DNA from: Pseudoxanthomonas sp. X-1
GTDB taxonomy: Bacteria > Pseudomonadota > Gammaproteobacteria > Xanthomonadales > Xanthomonadaceae
Direction: 5' to 3'
Length of the DNA stretch: 64,000 bases
NCBI RefSeq assembly: GCF_020042665.1
Contig: NZ_CP083376.1
Location: 1,400,001-1,464,000, forward strand
The translations under genes and the position numbers were made by a program. The notes below the pieces were generated by a model. The model was not told the origin of the DNA. It saw only the letters and a list, made by a program, of their open reading frames with translations, and ran no database searches. Shown piece by piece: positions 9,772 through 21,485 of the stretch. How positions within the stretch are numbered: the first letter of the stretch is position 1; the number at the start of each line of letters is the position of its first letter.

Positions 9772-9947
9772 GCTGACTCCTCCGGCACCCCGGTTTCCAG
9801 GTGCCACGTGGGAGTCACGCGGGCGGAAGCCGGGTCAAGTTGCTGAAAGCACCGGCATAGGATGGACTGACCTAAGTCCTTGATAAACCTGCCACAGCGA
9901 GCCAGGTCGTAGTCCAGCGAAGTTCGGTGCTGGAGTCATCGTGAAAC

Positions 9948-9981
9948 AAAAAAAGCCCCGGCCGATTCGGCCGGGGCTTTT
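9948..9981 (-). terminator. Rho-independent terminator after the TonB receptor gene
   Basis: GCCCCGGCCGA and TCGGCCGGGGC form a near-perfect 11-bp stem (9955-9977). A run of seven T follows on the minus strand and four T on the plus strand, so it could act in both directions. It marks the chromosomal side of the island boundary. Confidence 0.9.
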
Positions 9982-10007
9982 GGCTCACGCGATGGCGGTG
10001 GAGCGGC

Positions 10008-12425
10008 TTACCAGGTGTAGGCGATGCGGCCGTACACGTAGGCGCCGTTGAAGCCGAACGGCGAGTAGTTGCTGTACGGGAACACGCCGCTGGTCGAGTT
10101 GGCGTAGGTGTTCTCCTGCGGATAGGTGTCCAGCACGTTGTCCGCGCCCACCGTCAGCGTCCACTGCGAGGTCGGCTTGTAGCTGGCGGTCACATCGACC
10201 AGCCACTTGGCATCGAAGGTCTGGTCGTTGGCCGGCGTGGTCGAGTTGCGCACGGTGACGCTGCCATAGCGCGTGCCCGTCAGGCCCACGCTCCAGTGGT
10301 CGCTGTGCCAGGTGCCGCCGACGATCGCCTTGCTCTTGGGGAAGCTGTCCTCCAGCCGCCCGACCTCGTCGCGCCCGACCAGGCCGGTGGTGATGCCCAG
10401 GTCGGTCAGCACGGCCGGCGACGCATCCAGGCGCGTCACCTCGGTCTTGCCGTAGCTGTAGCTGGCGGTCAGGTCCAGGCCGCTGGTCGCGAACGGGATC
10501 GCGTAGGTGCCCACCACGTCCACGCCGCGCGTGCGGGTATCGGCCGCGTTGGTGAAGTAGCGGAACTGGGTCACCTGGTCCTGGCCCAGGCTGGTCAGCA
10601 GCGCGCGCGCGGCCGGGGTGGTGTTGACGTTGGAGGACAGCAGGATGCGATCGTCGATCTTGATCTGGTAGGCGTCCACCGTCAGCGAGAACGCGTCGGT
10701 CGGCTGCAGCACCAGGCCCACGCTGTAGGAGGTCGAGGTCTCGGCCTTGAGCGGCTTGGCGCCCAGGGCCTGGGCCACGGCGGTGTCGGCCGGGAAGGTC
10801 CCGGACTGGAAGAACACGCCGTTGTTGATCGTGCTGGAGATCGCCTGGAAGCTCTGCTGGGCCAGCGACGGGGCGCGGAAGCCGTTGGACGCCGTGGCGC
10901 GCAGGGCGACCCGGTCGGTGAAGGCGTAGCGCGCCGAGAGCTTGCCCGAGACCTTGCTGCCGAAGTCCGAGTAGTCCTCGTAGCGACCGGTCAGGCCGGC
11001 GGAGAACTTGTCGGTGAAGTCGGCTTCCAGCCCGGTGTAGAACGCATAGCTGTGGCGGTCGGCGTGGACGGCGTTGGCCGGCGTGAAGCCGCCGAAGCCC
11101 TGCGCGCCCGAACTGGAGCCGGCGATGCCCAGGCCGGCGTTGGCGTAGGAGCCGTACTCGCCCGGCGACTGGTTCCACTTCTCGCCGCGGTACTCGGCGC
11201 CGAAGGACCAGGTCACCGGATAGGCCAGGCCCCAGTCCAGCGCCTGGGTGAAGTCGGCGTTGAAGATGTTCTGGGTGTACTCCAGCGCGCCATCGTAGAA
11301 GCTGGTCGGGCTGGCCGCGCCGAGCGTGTAGTTGATGGTGTTGCGGGTGTGGTAGTCGATCTTGTTGTAGCCGTAGTTGTAGCTGACGTCCCAGGTGAAG
11401 CCGCCGTCGGTGTTGCCCTTGAGCCCGGCGATCAGCGAGCGGTCCTTGGAGTACTGGTTGATCACCGGCACGTAGCCGTCCGGATAGAACTGCGCCAGCA
11501 GCGCGCTCTGGTTGTTGTGGTTCTTCGAGCGGTAGAAGGCGTAGGAATCGATGTCGCGGTTGCTGGCGATCGCCGTGGCGTAGGCGCTGAGGTGGTCGCT
11601 GAAGTCGAAGCTGGTGCTGGCCGAGACCGCGCCGGCGTCCACGTCCGGGTCGCCGATCACGAAGGCCTTCTGGCCCACCGAGGGGAAGTTGCCGGTGTTG
11701 GGCGTGCTGCCGGCGTAGGCGCCGGAGCGGTTGGTGGGATCCTGGTAGCCGACCTGGCCGGCCACGTGCAGCTTGCCGCGGCCGTCGGCGAAGCCCACGC
11801 CGGCATCGCCGGAGAGCTGGTACTGCTCGCCGTCGCCCTTGGCGTACTTGCCGTAGTTTACCGCCAGGCTGCCGCCGCTGCCGGCGCCCTTGAGCACGAT
11901 GTTGATCACGCCGGCGATGGCGTCCGAGCCGTACTGCGCCGAGGCGCCGTCGCGCAGCACTTCCACGCGCTCGATGGCCGCGACCGGAATGCTGTTGAGG
12001 TCCACCGCCGAGGAGCCGCGGCCGATGCTGCCGTTGAGGTTGATCGCGGCCGAGGTGTGGTAGCGCTTGCCGTTGACCAGCACCAGCACCTGGTCGGGCG
12101 AGAGCCCGCGCAGCTGCGCCGGGCGCACGCCGCTGGTGCCGTCCACCAGCGCCGGGCGCGGGAAGTTGAGCGAGGGCAGGGCGCGCGAGAGCGCGGTGGC
12201 CAGCTCGGTGGTGCCGGTGGCCTGCAGGGTCTCGGGCGAGATGATGTCGATCGGCGACTGCGATTCGGCCACGGTGCGGTCGGCCACATGCGTACCGGTG
12301 ACGATCACGGTATCCAGCGTGCTGGCTTTGACGGGCGCGGAAGTGACGGCGTCCTGGGCGAAGGCGGGGGCGGCGGCCAGGGCGAGTGCCACGGCGGCGG
12401 CGAGGGGACTGGTCTTGCGGTTCAT
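10008..12425 (-). CDS. TonB-dependent outer-membrane receptor
   Basis: An 805-residue protein with a signal peptide ([23 protein letters not shown]). A TonB-box-like segment ([10 protein letters not shown]) is followed by a plug domain (about 60-175, with [43 protein letters not shown]), then a beta-barrel ending in YGRIAYTW with a terminal aromatic. The ATG at 12425 has GGAG upstream; an earlier start at 12503 would spoil the signal peptide. Such receptors import siderophores, vitamin B12, sugars or peptides. The plug resembles the xanthomonad receptors without a known ligand. No substrate-linked neighbours are present. The 803-residue frame opposite it is a shadow. Confidence 0.93.
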   Translation of the reverse strand: MNRKTSPLAAAVALALAAAPAFAQDAVTSAPVKASTLDTVIVTGTHVADRTVAESQSPIDIISPETLQATGTTELATALSRALPSLNFPRPALVDGTSGVRPAQLRGLSPDQVLVLVNGKRYHTSAAINLNGSIGRGSSAVDLNSIPVAAIERVEVLRDGASAQYGSDAIAGVINIVLKGAGSGGSLAVNYGKYAKGDGEQYQLSGDAGVGFADGRGKLHVAGQVGYQDPTNRSGAYAGSTPNTGNFPSVGQKAFVIGDPDVDAGAVSASTSFDFSDHLSAYATAIASNRDIDSYAFYRSKNHNNQSALLAQFYPDGYVPVINQYSKDRSLIAGLKGNTDGGFTWDVSYNYGYNKIDYHTRNTINYTLGAASPTSFYDGALEYTQNIFNADFTQALDWGLAYPVTWSFGAEYRGEKWNQSPGEYGSYANAGLGIAGSSSGAQGFGGFTPANAVHADRHSYAFYTGLEADFTDKFSAGLTGRYEDYSDFGSKVSGKLSARYAFTDRVALRATASNGFRAPSLAQQSFQAISSTINNGVFFQSGTFPADTAVAQALGAKPLKAETSTSYSVGLVLQPTDAFSLTVDAYQIKIDDRILLSSNVNTTPAARALLTSLGQDQVTQFRYFTNAADTRTRGVDVVGTYAIPFATSGLDLTASYSYGKTEVTRLDASPAVLTDLGITTGLVGRDEVGRLEDSFPKSKAIVGGTWHSDHWSVGLTGTRYGSVTVRNSTTPANDQTFDAKWLVDVTASYKPTSQWTLTVGADNVLDTYPQENTYANSTSGVFPYSNYSPFGFNGAYVYGRIAYTW

Positions 12426-12703
12426 CTGTGCAACTCCGGTAATAAAGGCATGCATCGCTGGGGGAGGGCTCGTCGCCTGAACAGGGGCGAGGTCGCGACG
12501 CACTTTCGAATTAACGCTTTTCTAACTGGTGTGTCAAACCCGGTTTCGGCTGAAATCGCTTTGGCCGTGCGCGCCGCGCGCCGGGAATTCCGGGGTTGCG
12601 GCACGTCTCGCGGGCTCCGAGTCAAGTATTCGTTAACGTTAGAATGGCGTCGCAGGAAGGGTCCTCATCTCCTCATGCCCTTCGGTTATTTCGGAAGCCC
12701 CCC

Positions 12704-14566
<1,863 letters not shown>

Positions 14567-14575
14567 GCCGGCGCG

Positions 14576-15463
14576 TCAGTCCGCCGGCGCGGCGTCCTGC
14601 GCTACGCGCTGTTCGAGCCAGCGCCGGAACTGCTGCGCGGCCGGGCGCTCGGGCCGCGAGCGCAGCCGGGTGAGCCAGTAGCGGCCCAGCGCGATGTGCA
14701 GATCGAAGGGCTGCACCAGCTGGCCGCTGTCCAGCGCCTGCTGGAACAGTTCCACCGGCAGCAGCGCCACGCCAGCACCGGCGGTGGCGGCCGCGGCCAT
14801 CGCCAGCGACGTGTCGAACACCGGCCCGCGCGCATCCAGCGGCGCGATGCCGGCCGCCGCGCACCAGCGCGACCATTCGTCCTGCCGGTAGGTGCGCAGC
14901 AGCGTGTGCGCGGCCAGATCCTCAGGGCGGTGCAGGGTCCTGGCCAGGGCCGGGGCGCACAGCGGCGCGAAACGCACCGACATCACCGGGGTGCTGTGCT
15001 GGCCCGGCCAGTCGCCCTCGCCGAAGCGGATCGCCAACTCCAGCCCTTCACCGGCCAGGTCGACGCGGTTGTTGTGAGTCTGCAGGCGCAGGTCGATGGC
15101 CGGATGCGCCGCGCCGAATTGCGGCAGGCGCGGCAGCAGCCAGCCGATGGCGAAGGTGCCGACCACGCCCACGTTCAAGGTCTCGCGATAGCGGCCATCG
15201 GCGAAGCGGTCCAGCGTGGCGGCGATGCGGTCGAAGCTTTCGTTGAGCATCGGATACAGCGCCGCGCCTTCGTCGGTCAGCGCCACCCCGCGCGCCAGGC
15301 GATGGAACAGCACCACCTGCAGGCGCGATTCCAATACACGGATCTGATGGCTCAGCGCGGCCTGGCTGATGTGCAGTTCCAGGGCGGCGCGGGTGAAGTT
15401 CAGGTGGCGCGCGGCCGCTTCGAAGGCGCGCAAGGCATTGAGCGGCAGGGCGGATCGGAGCAT
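14576..15463 (-). CDS. ampR: LysR-type regulator, AmpR-like
   Basis: A 295-residue LysR regulator. The N-terminal helix-turn-helix (PLNALRAFEAAARHLNFTRAALELHISQAALSHQIRVLE) is close to the AmpR pattern, and a co-inducer-binding domain follows. The ATG at 15463 is chosen because AmpR proteins begin a few residues before PLNALRAFE; an earlier start at 15538 is open. AmpR senses muropeptides released by beta-lactam stress and switches the neighbouring bla gene. It is divergent from the class A beta-lactamase with 168 bases between, the standard AmpR-bla layout, so the promoter-operator should lie there. Confidence 0.9.
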   Translation of the reverse strand: MLRSALPLNALRAFEAAARHLNFTRAALELHISQAALSHQIRVLESRLQVVLFHRLARGVALTDEGAALYPMLNESFDRIAATLDRFADGRYRETLNVGVVGTFAIGWLLPRLPQFGAAHPAIDLRLQTHNNRVDLAGEGLELAIRFGEGDWPGQHSTPVMSVRFAPLCAPALARTLHRPEDLAAHTLLRTYRQDEWSRWCAAAGIAPLDARGPVFDTSLAMAAAATAGAGVALLPVELFQQALDSGQLVQPFDLHIALGRYWLTRLRSRPERPAAQQFRRWLEQRVAQDAAPAD

Positions 15464-15631
15464 GACGGCGGGTCGGGAGGACGAGGACGCAGGCGCGGCG
15501 GCGGGGCGCCGTGCGATCGGCACTGTAGCCCAAGTCATCGATCCAGCTTATGGCTGCCCCTGAAACTTCGCGCTGGTGGCCCTGGGGCTGCCTTCCAATA
15601 ATCCTGGGGACCAACCGTTCGGAGTGCCGCC

Positions 15632-16552
15632 ATGTCTGACCGTCGTCGATTCCTCCAGCGCAGCGGGACCGCGCTGCTCACCGCCTTCGCCGTGCCCTGG
15701 GCGGCCGCTGCCGCGCCGGTGGCGCCTGCCGCCGCGAAGGGGGGCAGCGTGGCCGCGGCCATCGCCGGCGCCAAGGACTTTGCCGCGCTGGAGCAGGTCA
15801 GCGGTGGGCGGCTGGGGGTGACGCTGCTGGAGGTGGCCACCGGACGGCGCCTGGGCCGCCGCCAGGACGAGCGCTTCCCGATGTGCAGCACCTTCAAGGC
15901 GCTGCTGGCCGCGCACGTCCTGAGCCTGGCCGACGCCGGGACGCTGTCGCTGGATGAGCGCCTCCCGATCCGCCAGGCGCAGCTGCTGTCCTGGGCGCCG
16001 GAGTCGGAGCGGCACGTGGGCAAGGACCTCACCGTGCGCGATCTCTGTCGCGCGGCGGTCACCAACAGCGACAACACGGCGGCCAATCTGCTGCTGGCGC
16101 GGGCCGGTGGGCCGCCCGCGCTGACGACGTTCCTGCGCAGGCAGGGCGACGCGGTGACCCGCAGCGATCGTTACGAGCCCGAGATGAACAACTTCGCGCC
16201 GGGCGATCCGCGCGATACCACCAGTCCTGCGGCAGTGGCCGCGAGCCTGGCGCGCTTCGCGGTGGGCGATGGCTTGTCCAAGGCGTCGCGTGCGCAGTAC
16301 GCGGACTGGCTGATCGACAACCAGACCGGCGACGACTGTCTGCGTGCCGGTCTGGGCAAGCGCTGGCGCGTGGGCGACAAGACGGGCAACAACGGTCGCG
16401 ACACCCGCAACGATCTGGCGGTGTTGTGGCCGCTTGCGGGCGGCGCGCCGTGGGTGCTGGTGGCGCTGCTGCAGGGCGCCCGGGTCGATGCGGATCAGCG
16501 CGATGCGGTGCTGGCGCGGGTGGGGGCGCTGGCGGATGCGATGATCGGTTGA
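15632..16552 (+). CDS. Class A beta-lactamase, L2-like
   Basis: A 306-residue secreted serine beta-lactamase. The N-terminus RRRFLQRSG followed by a hydrophobic stretch is a twin-arginine signal. The active-site motifs are all present: CSTFK (Ser70-x2-Lys73), SDN (130-132), EPEMN (Glu166 to Asn170) and KTG (234-236) in VGDKTGNNG. The segments ERFPMCSTFK, GLGKRWRVGDKTG and VLWPLAGGAPWVL resemble the inducible L2 enzyme of Stenotrophomonas maltophilia. Family knowledge predicts periplasmic hydrolysis of penicillins and cephalosporins under AmpR control. Spectrum and expression cannot be read from the sequence. Confidence 0.94.
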   Translation: MSDRRRFLQRSGTALLTAFAVPWAAAAAPVAPAAAKGGSVAAAIAGAKDFAALEQVSGGRLGVTLLEVATGRRLGRRQDERFPMCSTFKALLAAHVLSLADAGTLSLDERLPIRQAQLLSWAPESERHVGKDLTVRDLCRAAVTNSDNTAANLLLARAGGPPALTTFLRRQGDAVTRSDRYEPEMNNFAPGDPRDTTSPAAVAASLARFAVGDGLSKASRAQYADWLIDNQTGDDCLRAGLGKRWRVGDKTGNNGRDTRNDLAVLWPLAGGAPWVLVALLQGARVDADQRDAVLARVGALADAMIG

Positions 16553-16740
16553 GCGCGCGGCTGCGTTTGGCGCCTCGCAGGTTCTTCCGACCGCTTGAGC
16601 TTGGCGGTTGGGCGTTCCGGCGTCGAAGGGGCGGCGGTACGGCAGGCGGTGTTCGCTCGTGCCTCGGCCGGGTCATCGATCCCGCCTGATGTGTCTATCG
16701 TCGTTGACCGCGTTGCAGTGGAGCTTCTTGGCTTCGGAGG

Positions 16741-16855
16741 GGCAGCGGGCCGGCGGGCCGTGGCCGCTTTTCCCTCGATCAGGGCATCCTGCCCTGACTC
16801 GGGCGCTCGGCGTCCTGCCTCGCTTGGCGCGGCCACGGCCCGCCGGCCCGCTGCC
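16741..16855. repeat. Long nested palindromic repeat, copy 1
   Basis: Two 27-bp arms (16741-16767 and 16829-16855) are perfect inverted copies. Inside lies a second hairpin, TCAGGGCA-TCC-TGCCCTGA (16779-16797). A related copy in the opposite orientation lies at 40546-40658, and the similarity continues for some tens of bases on both flanks. The structure looks like a cruciform-forming dispersed repeat of REP type, larger than usual. Confidence 0.88.
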
Positions 16856-17180
16856 TCACACGTCAGGTCACAGGACTTCGGTTTGCGGGGCGTTCGAACC
16901 TCTCCTCGCGCACAACGCGATCGGCGGGAAGGTATCGACTTGAAGCCCCTCCCTTGCTCGAAGCGCAGGGGAGGGACGGGAGGGGGCGGAGCTTTACAGT
17001 CAAGCCACCAAAGCGAAGAACAAATCATTCCCCCTCAGTCGCTAGTTCGCGACTTCGAGCTCCCCTTCGCCTGTGGCGAAAGGGAGGGGCGGAGTACTGC
17101 CCGATGCACTCAGGTAGGAAGAAATCCGGATCCTTTCGCGGTTTGCTTCCGTCGGTCGGGTGCTGAACCTATGTGGGAAT

Positions 17181-17264
17181 CGCCACGGCGGCGATGAGGC
17201 TTTCCCAGCGAAGCTTCATCGCGGCTCAAGCATTGCCAAGCCGAGCCTCATCGCCGCCATGGCG
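17181..17264. repeat. Inverted repeat, REP-like
   Basis: Arms of 21 bases (17181-17201 and 17244-17264) match at 20 positions, separated by 42 bases. The outer flanks TGTGGGAA and TTCCACA extend the pairing. The TGTGGGA-like start recalls REP elements common in gammaproteobacteria. Confidence 0.75.
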
Positions 17265-17416
17265 GCTTCCACAAAAGCATGTAGCGATCTCGATCCTTTC
17301 CATCCCGGCATCCGCCGTCGAGGGCGAGTCGTGCCCGGGAGCCGCGACCGGCCGGTCGCGGCCGGTTGGCGAAGTCCGCTGTTGTCGCGGACAGGATCCC
17401 GGCGAAGGTTCAACAA

Positions 17417-17448
17417 GCAGAAAGGCCGCTTTTCAGCGGCCTTTCTGC
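17417..17448 (-). terminator. metK terminator
   Basis: A perfect 14-bp stem (GCAGAAAGGCCGCT with AGCGGCCTTTCTGC) with a 4-base loop, 28 bases beyond the metK stop. The T-rich part lies within the stem (TTTCTGC). Confidence 0.8.
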
Positions 17449-17475
17449 GGTCTGCGGCGCGGGCGCGCGGCAGGC

Positions 17476-18687
17476 TTACTTCAGCTTGGCGTCGGCGCGC
17501 AGGGCGTCGGCCTTGTCGGTCTTCTCCCACGAGAAGGCGGTGGCGGTGTGCTGCGTGCCGGCGCCGTCGGTGTAGGTGAATTCCTTCGGCTTGCGGCCGA
17601 AGTGACCGTAGGAGGCGGTCGGCTGGTACATCGGGTGGATCAGGTCGAGCATCTGGATGATGCCGTACGGACGCAGGTCGAAATGCTTGCGGATCAGCTT
17701 CTCGATCTTCTCGTCGGCGATCTTGCCGGTGCCGAAGGTGGTGACCGAGATCGAGGTCGGCTCGGCCACGCCGATGGCGTAGGAGACCTGCACTTCGCAG
17801 CGGTCGGCCAGGCCGGCGGCGACCACGTTCTTGGCCACGTAGCGCGCGGCGTAGGCGGCCGAGCGGTCGACCTTGGACGGGTCCTTGCCGGAGAACGCGC
17901 CGCCGCCGTGGCGGGCCCAGCCGCCGTAGGTGTCCACGATGATCTTGCGGCCGGTCAGGCCGCAGTCGCCCACCGGTCCGCCGATGATGAACTTGCCGGT
18001 CGGGTTGATGTGGAACTTGGTGCCCTTGTGCAGCCACTTGGCCGGCAGCACCGGCTTGATGATCTCCTCGCGCACCGCCTCGATCAGGTCCTTCTGCTTG
18101 ATGCCCGGATCGTGCTGGGTCGACAGGACGACCGCGTCGATGGCCGTGGCCACGCCGTCCTCGTAGCGCAGGGTGACCTGCGACTTGGCGTCCGGGCGCA
18201 GCCAGGACAGCGGCGAGTTCTTCTTCTTGCGGATCTGCGCCTGGCGCTCGACCAGCCGGTGCGAGAGGTGGATCGCCGCCGGCATGTAGCTGTCGGTCTC
18301 GTTGGTGGCGTAGCCGAACATCAGGCCCTGGTCGCCGGCGCCCTGTTCCTCGGGCTTCTTGCGGTCCACGCCCTGGTTGATGTCCGGCGACTGCTTGCCG
18401 ATCAGGTTGAGCACGCCGCAGGTCTCGCCGTCGAAGCCGACCTCGGAGCTGTTGTAGCCGATGTCCAGGATGACCTTGCGGGTCAGGGCTTCCAGGTCGA
18501 TCCAGGCGCTGGTGGTCACTTCGCCGGCCACGATCGCCACGCCGGTCTTGACCAGCGTCTCGCAGGCCACGCGGGCGCGCTTGTCCTGCGCGAGGATCGC
18601 GTCCAGGACGGCGTCGGAAATCTGGTCTGCGATCTTGTCCGGATGGCCCTCGGAGACCGATTCGGAAGTGAACAGGTAGCTGGACAT
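17476..18687 (-). CDS. metK: S-adenosylmethionine synthetase
   Basis: A 403-residue enzyme making S-adenosylmethionine from methionine and ATP. The start [22 protein letters not shown] at 18687 is the usual N-terminus; a longer frame to 18843 runs across the promoter region and is rejected. Visible motifs are [13 protein letters not shown] (ATP and metal binding), [34 protein letters not shown] and the [19 protein letters not shown] signature. The length is normal. It is divergent from the olsF-like gene and ends at a strong hairpin. No SAM riboswitch was recognised in the 224-base upstream region. Confidence 0.98.
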   Translation of the reverse strand: MSSYLFTSESVSEGHPDKIADQISDAVLDAILAQDKRARVACETLVKTGVAIVAGEVTTSAWIDLEALTRKVILDIGYNSSEVGFDGETCGVLNLIGKQSPDINQGVDRKKPEEQGAGDQGLMFGYATNETDSYMPAAIHLSHRLVERQAQIRKKKNSPLSWLRPDAKSQVTLRYEDGVATAIDAVVLSTQHDPGIKQKDLIEAVREEIIKPVLPAKWLHKGTKFHINPTGKFIIGGPVGDCGLTGRKIIVDTYGGWARHGGGAFSGKDPSKVDRSAAYAARYVAKNVVAAGLADRCEVQVSYAIGVAEPTSISVTTFGTGKIADEKIEKLIRKHFDLRPYGIIQMLDLIHPMYQPTASYGHFGRKPKEFTYTDGAGTQHTATAFSWEKTDKADALRADAKLK

Positions 18688-18911
18688 CAGGCTTATATCC
18701 TTTGATTCGGATGAAAAGATGGCCGCGCATGATACACGCGCGGCGCCGGCCGCGCATGGTGGCGTGCCCCGTGTTGCCGGGGCGTTACTTTCCGCCGCGC
18801 CGGCCGCCGCCGGGCCTGTCATCGCCCTGCCGCACGCGTGCAACGCGCGTGTCGCGGTCGCGGCCCAGTCTGGCGTTCCAGATACGCCGCTGACCGGGAC
18901 GGGACCCGACC

Positions 18912-20618
18912 ATGCGCCCTCTGGAAGACGCCCTCATCGAACGTTACCCGCGCTGGTTCGGCGGCCGCCGCGGCCTGCTGACCCGGCCGCTGCTGCGCCG
19001 CTACGGCCACTGGTCCGGCCTGGACCAGGCGCTGGCCTTCCTGCGCGAGCACCAGGACAGCGCGCCCTGGGACTTCGTCGCCGCCGCGCAGGGCCTCCTG
19101 CGGCTGGACGACAGCTTCGATGCGCAGGCGCTGGCGCGGATCCCCGCAAGCGGCCCGTTGCTGGTGGTCGCCAACCATCCTTCCGGCGCGCGCGATGCGA
19201 TGGCGCTGCTGCATCTGGTCGGGCAGGTGCGCCGCGACGTCCGCATCGTCGCCAACCAGGTGCTGACCCGGATCGAGCTGCTGCGCCCCTTGCTGCTGCC
19301 GGTGCGCGTGTTCGGCGGCAGTTCGGCCGCCGGCAGCCTGCGCGCGGTGCGCGCGGCGCTGGAGGCGGGGCAGTGCGTGATCGTGTTCCCGGCCGGCGAG
19401 GTCTCGCGCCTGTCGCCGCTGGGCGTACGCGACACGGCCTGGCGGCCGGGGTTCGTGCGCTTCGCCCGGGCCAGCGGTGCCCAGGTGCTGCCGGTGCGCG
19501 TGCAGGCGCGCAACTCGGCGCTGTTCTACGGCGCCTCGGCGGTGTTCAAGCCGGCCGGCACGGTGCTGCTGCCGCGCGAGATGTTCGCGCGCCGCCAGCA
19601 GCCGCTGCGCCTGTACGTGGGCCAGGCGCAGGCGCTGGCGGCGCAGGCCGACGAGGCCACCGTGCTGCGCCAGCTGCGGCGCGCGCTGTACGCGCTCGGC
19701 CGCCGCGCCGATGCGGGCGCCGAATCGCCGGCCGAACTGGTCGCGCCGGTGCCGGTGGCGCAGCTGCGCGCGGCGATCGCGGCGCTGCCGGGCTTCGGCC
19801 GCACCAGCGAGGGCCGGCGCATCGTCGCCGGGCCGCTGGCCGCCGACTCGCCGCTGCTGCGCGAGATCGGCCGCCTGCGCGAACTGACCTTCCGCAAGGT
19901 GGGCGAGGGCACGGGCCGGGCGCTGGACGTGGACGACTACGACACCTGGTACGACCACATCGTGCTGTGGGACGAGGAGGCCGGTGCGGTCGCCGGCGCC
20001 TATCGCGTGGCGCGCGGGGCGCAGGTGCTGGCCAGGCGCGGCTTGGCCGGGCTGTACACGGCCAACCTGTTCGACTGGTCCGAGGACGCGCTGCCGCGCA
20101 TCGCCCAGGGCATGGAGCTGGGCCGCAGCTTCGTCGCGCCGGACTACTGGAACAGCCGCAGCATCGACCAGCTGTGGCAGGGCATCGGTGCCTACCTCGT
20201 CGCGCATCCGCAGGTACGCTATCTGTTCGGCGCGGTGTCGATGAGCGCGGCGCTGCCGCAGGCCGCGCGCGAGCAGGTCGTGGCCTATTACCAGCGCTTC
20301 CACGGCCAGCACGCCGGGGCCACCGCGCGCCATCCCTTCGTGCTGCAGGCGGTGCCCGCGCCGTTCGAGGCGCTGGATGCGCAGGCGGCGTTCGCCGTGC
20401 TGCGCGAGAACCTCGCTGCGCTCGGCGCGCAGGTGCCGATGCTGTTCCGGCAGTACACCGAGCTGTGCGAGCCGGGCGGTGCGCGCTTCCTGGCCTTCGG
20501 CGTGGACGCCGACTTCGCCGGCTGCGTCGACGGGCTGATCGAACTGGACCTGGAGCGCATGCACCCGCGCAAGCGCCAGCGCTATCTGCACACCCCTACG
20601 CAGGAGCAAGCCGCATGA
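18912..20618 (+). CDS. olsF: Bifunctional ornithine lipid synthase, OlsF-like
   Basis: A 568-residue fusion. Residues about 1-250 are a PlsC-like acyltransferase domain with NHPSGARD (His89, Asp95), VFGGSS and FPAGEVSR. Residues about 270-555 are a GNAT/hemolysin-like N-acyltransferase domain ([41 protein letters not shown]). In OlsF, described from Serratia, the C-terminal part acylates ornithine and the N-terminal part adds the second fatty acid, giving phosphorus-free ornithine lipids. The domain order here fits. It could instead acylate another amino acid or polyamine. The stop overlaps the next gene's start (ATGA). Confidence 0.82.
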   Translation: MRPLEDALIERYPRWFGGRRGLLTRPLLRRYGHWSGLDQALAFLREHQDSAPWDFVAAAQGLLRLDDSFDAQALARIPASGPLLVVANHPSGARDAMALLHLVGQVRRDVRIVANQVLTRIELLRPLLLPVRVFGGSSAAGSLRAVRAALEAGQCVIVFPAGEVSRLSPLGVRDTAWRPGFVRFARASGAQVLPVRVQARNSALFYGASAVFKPAGTVLLPREMFARRQQPLRLYVGQAQALAAQADEATVLRQLRRALYALGRRADAGAESPAELVAPVPVAQLRAAIAALPGFGRTSEGRRIVAGPLAADSPLLREIGRLRELTFRKVGEGTGRALDVDDYDTWYDHIVLWDEEAGAVAGAYRVARGAQVLARRGLAGLYTANLFDWSEDALPRIAQGMELGRSFVAPDYWNSRSIDQLWQGIGAYLVAHPQVRYLFGAVSMSAALPQAAREQVVAYYQRFHGQHAGATARHPFVLQAVPAPFEALDAQAAFAVLRENLAALGAQVPMLFRQYTELCEPGGARFLAFGVDADFAGCVDGLIELDLERMHPRKRQRYLHTPTQEQAA

Positions 20619-21412
20619 ACCGCGCCGTGTTCGTCTCCGATGTGCACCTGGGCTCGACCCACTGCCATGCCGCCGAGTTCGCCGACTTCCTGGCGAAGCT
20701 GAAGTGCCGGCAGCTCTACCTGGTCGGCGACGTCGTCGACCTGTGGTGGATGTCGCGGCGGCGCGCGCGCTGGGACGCCGCCCACCAGCGCGTGGTCGAG
20801 GCGCTGCAGGCGCTGGCGCGCAACGGCACCGAGCTGATCTACGTGCCCGGCAACCACGACCGCGCCGCGCGCCGCTTCTGCGGGCTGATGCTGCCGGCCA
20901 TGCAGGTGCGTCGCCGCGTGATCCACACCACCGCCGACGGCCGCCGCCTGCTGGTGGTGCATGGCGACGACTACGACGCGGTCACGCACTTCGGCGGGCT
21001 GCAGGAGCGGTTCGGCGACTGGCTCTACTACCGCATCCTCACCGGCAACAAGCTGGTCAACCGGCTGCGGCGGCGCCTGGGGCTGCGCTACTGGTCGCTG
21101 GCCGAGTACCTCAAGCGCAGGAGCGCGGCGGCCGAGCGCTACATCGCCCGCTTCGTCGACGCCGGCCTGGCCGATGCGCGCCGGCGCGGCCTGGACGGCA
21201 TCGTCTGCGGACACATCCACCGCGCCGCATTGTTCCGCCGCGATGGCCTGGTCTACGCCAACGACGGCGACTGGGTGGAGAGCCTGACCGCGCTGTGCGA
21301 GGCCGCCGATGGCAGCCTGCAGTTGGTCTCGCACGCCGGGCAGGTGCTGGGCGAGGTGCCCGCGCGCCTGCGCCTGGTGGCGGACGAGCCGGCGTTGCCG
21401 CGGGCGGCCTGA
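20615..21412 (+). CDS. Calcineurin-like metallophosphoesterase, UDP-2,3-diacylglucosamine diphosphatase (LpxH)-like
   Basis: A 265-residue protein beginning [14 protein letters not shown], with translation coupled to the preceding gene by ATGA. Metal-ligand motifs are in order: DVHLG (9-13), GDVVDLW, GNHDR, VVHGDDYD and CGHIHRA. LpxH cleaves UDP-diacylglucosamine to lipid X in lipid A synthesis. This protein belongs to the broader LpxH-like group with a YWSLAEYLK insert, and many gammaproteobacteria carry a separate housekeeping LpxH. Its overlap with an ornithine-lipid gene suggests a role in membrane lipid remodelling; that is inference. Confidence 0.8.
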   Translation: MNRAVFVSDVHLGSTHCHAAEFADFLAKLKCRQLYLVGDVVDLWWMSRRRARWDAAHQRVVEALQALARNGTELIYVPGNHDRAARRFCGLMLPAMQVRRRVIHTTADGRRLLVVHGDDYDAVTHFGGLQERFGDWLYYRILTGNKLVNRLRRRLGLRYWSLAEYLKRRSAAAERYIARFVDAGLADARRRGLDGIVCGHIHRAALFRRDGLVYANDGDWVESLTALCEAADGSLQLVSHAGQVLGEVPARLRLVADEPALPRAA

Positions 21413-21485
21413 GCGACCGTCCCAGCGGTAGTCGCGCTTTCGTTCCGCGTGGTGCCTGTCCTGGCGCCGCCGCCGTCTCCGTCTG

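Larger units (their letters stand above)
16553..17475. other. Repeat-rich intergenic region without a supported gene
   Basis: About 920 bases between bla and the metK end. It contains a long nested palindrome (16741-16855), a second inverted repeat (17181-17264) and the metK terminator (17417-17448). A short inverted pair near 17045-17085 (CCCCTTCGCC... GGCGAAAGGGAGGGG) is also visible. Open frames here lack ribosome binding sites and recognisable products. Confidence 0.7.

Noticed and set aside
18688-18911. SAM-responsive riboswitch upstream of metK
   Set aside because: No recognisable SAM-I, SAM-II or related core; the region is simply a GC-rich divergent promoter area.
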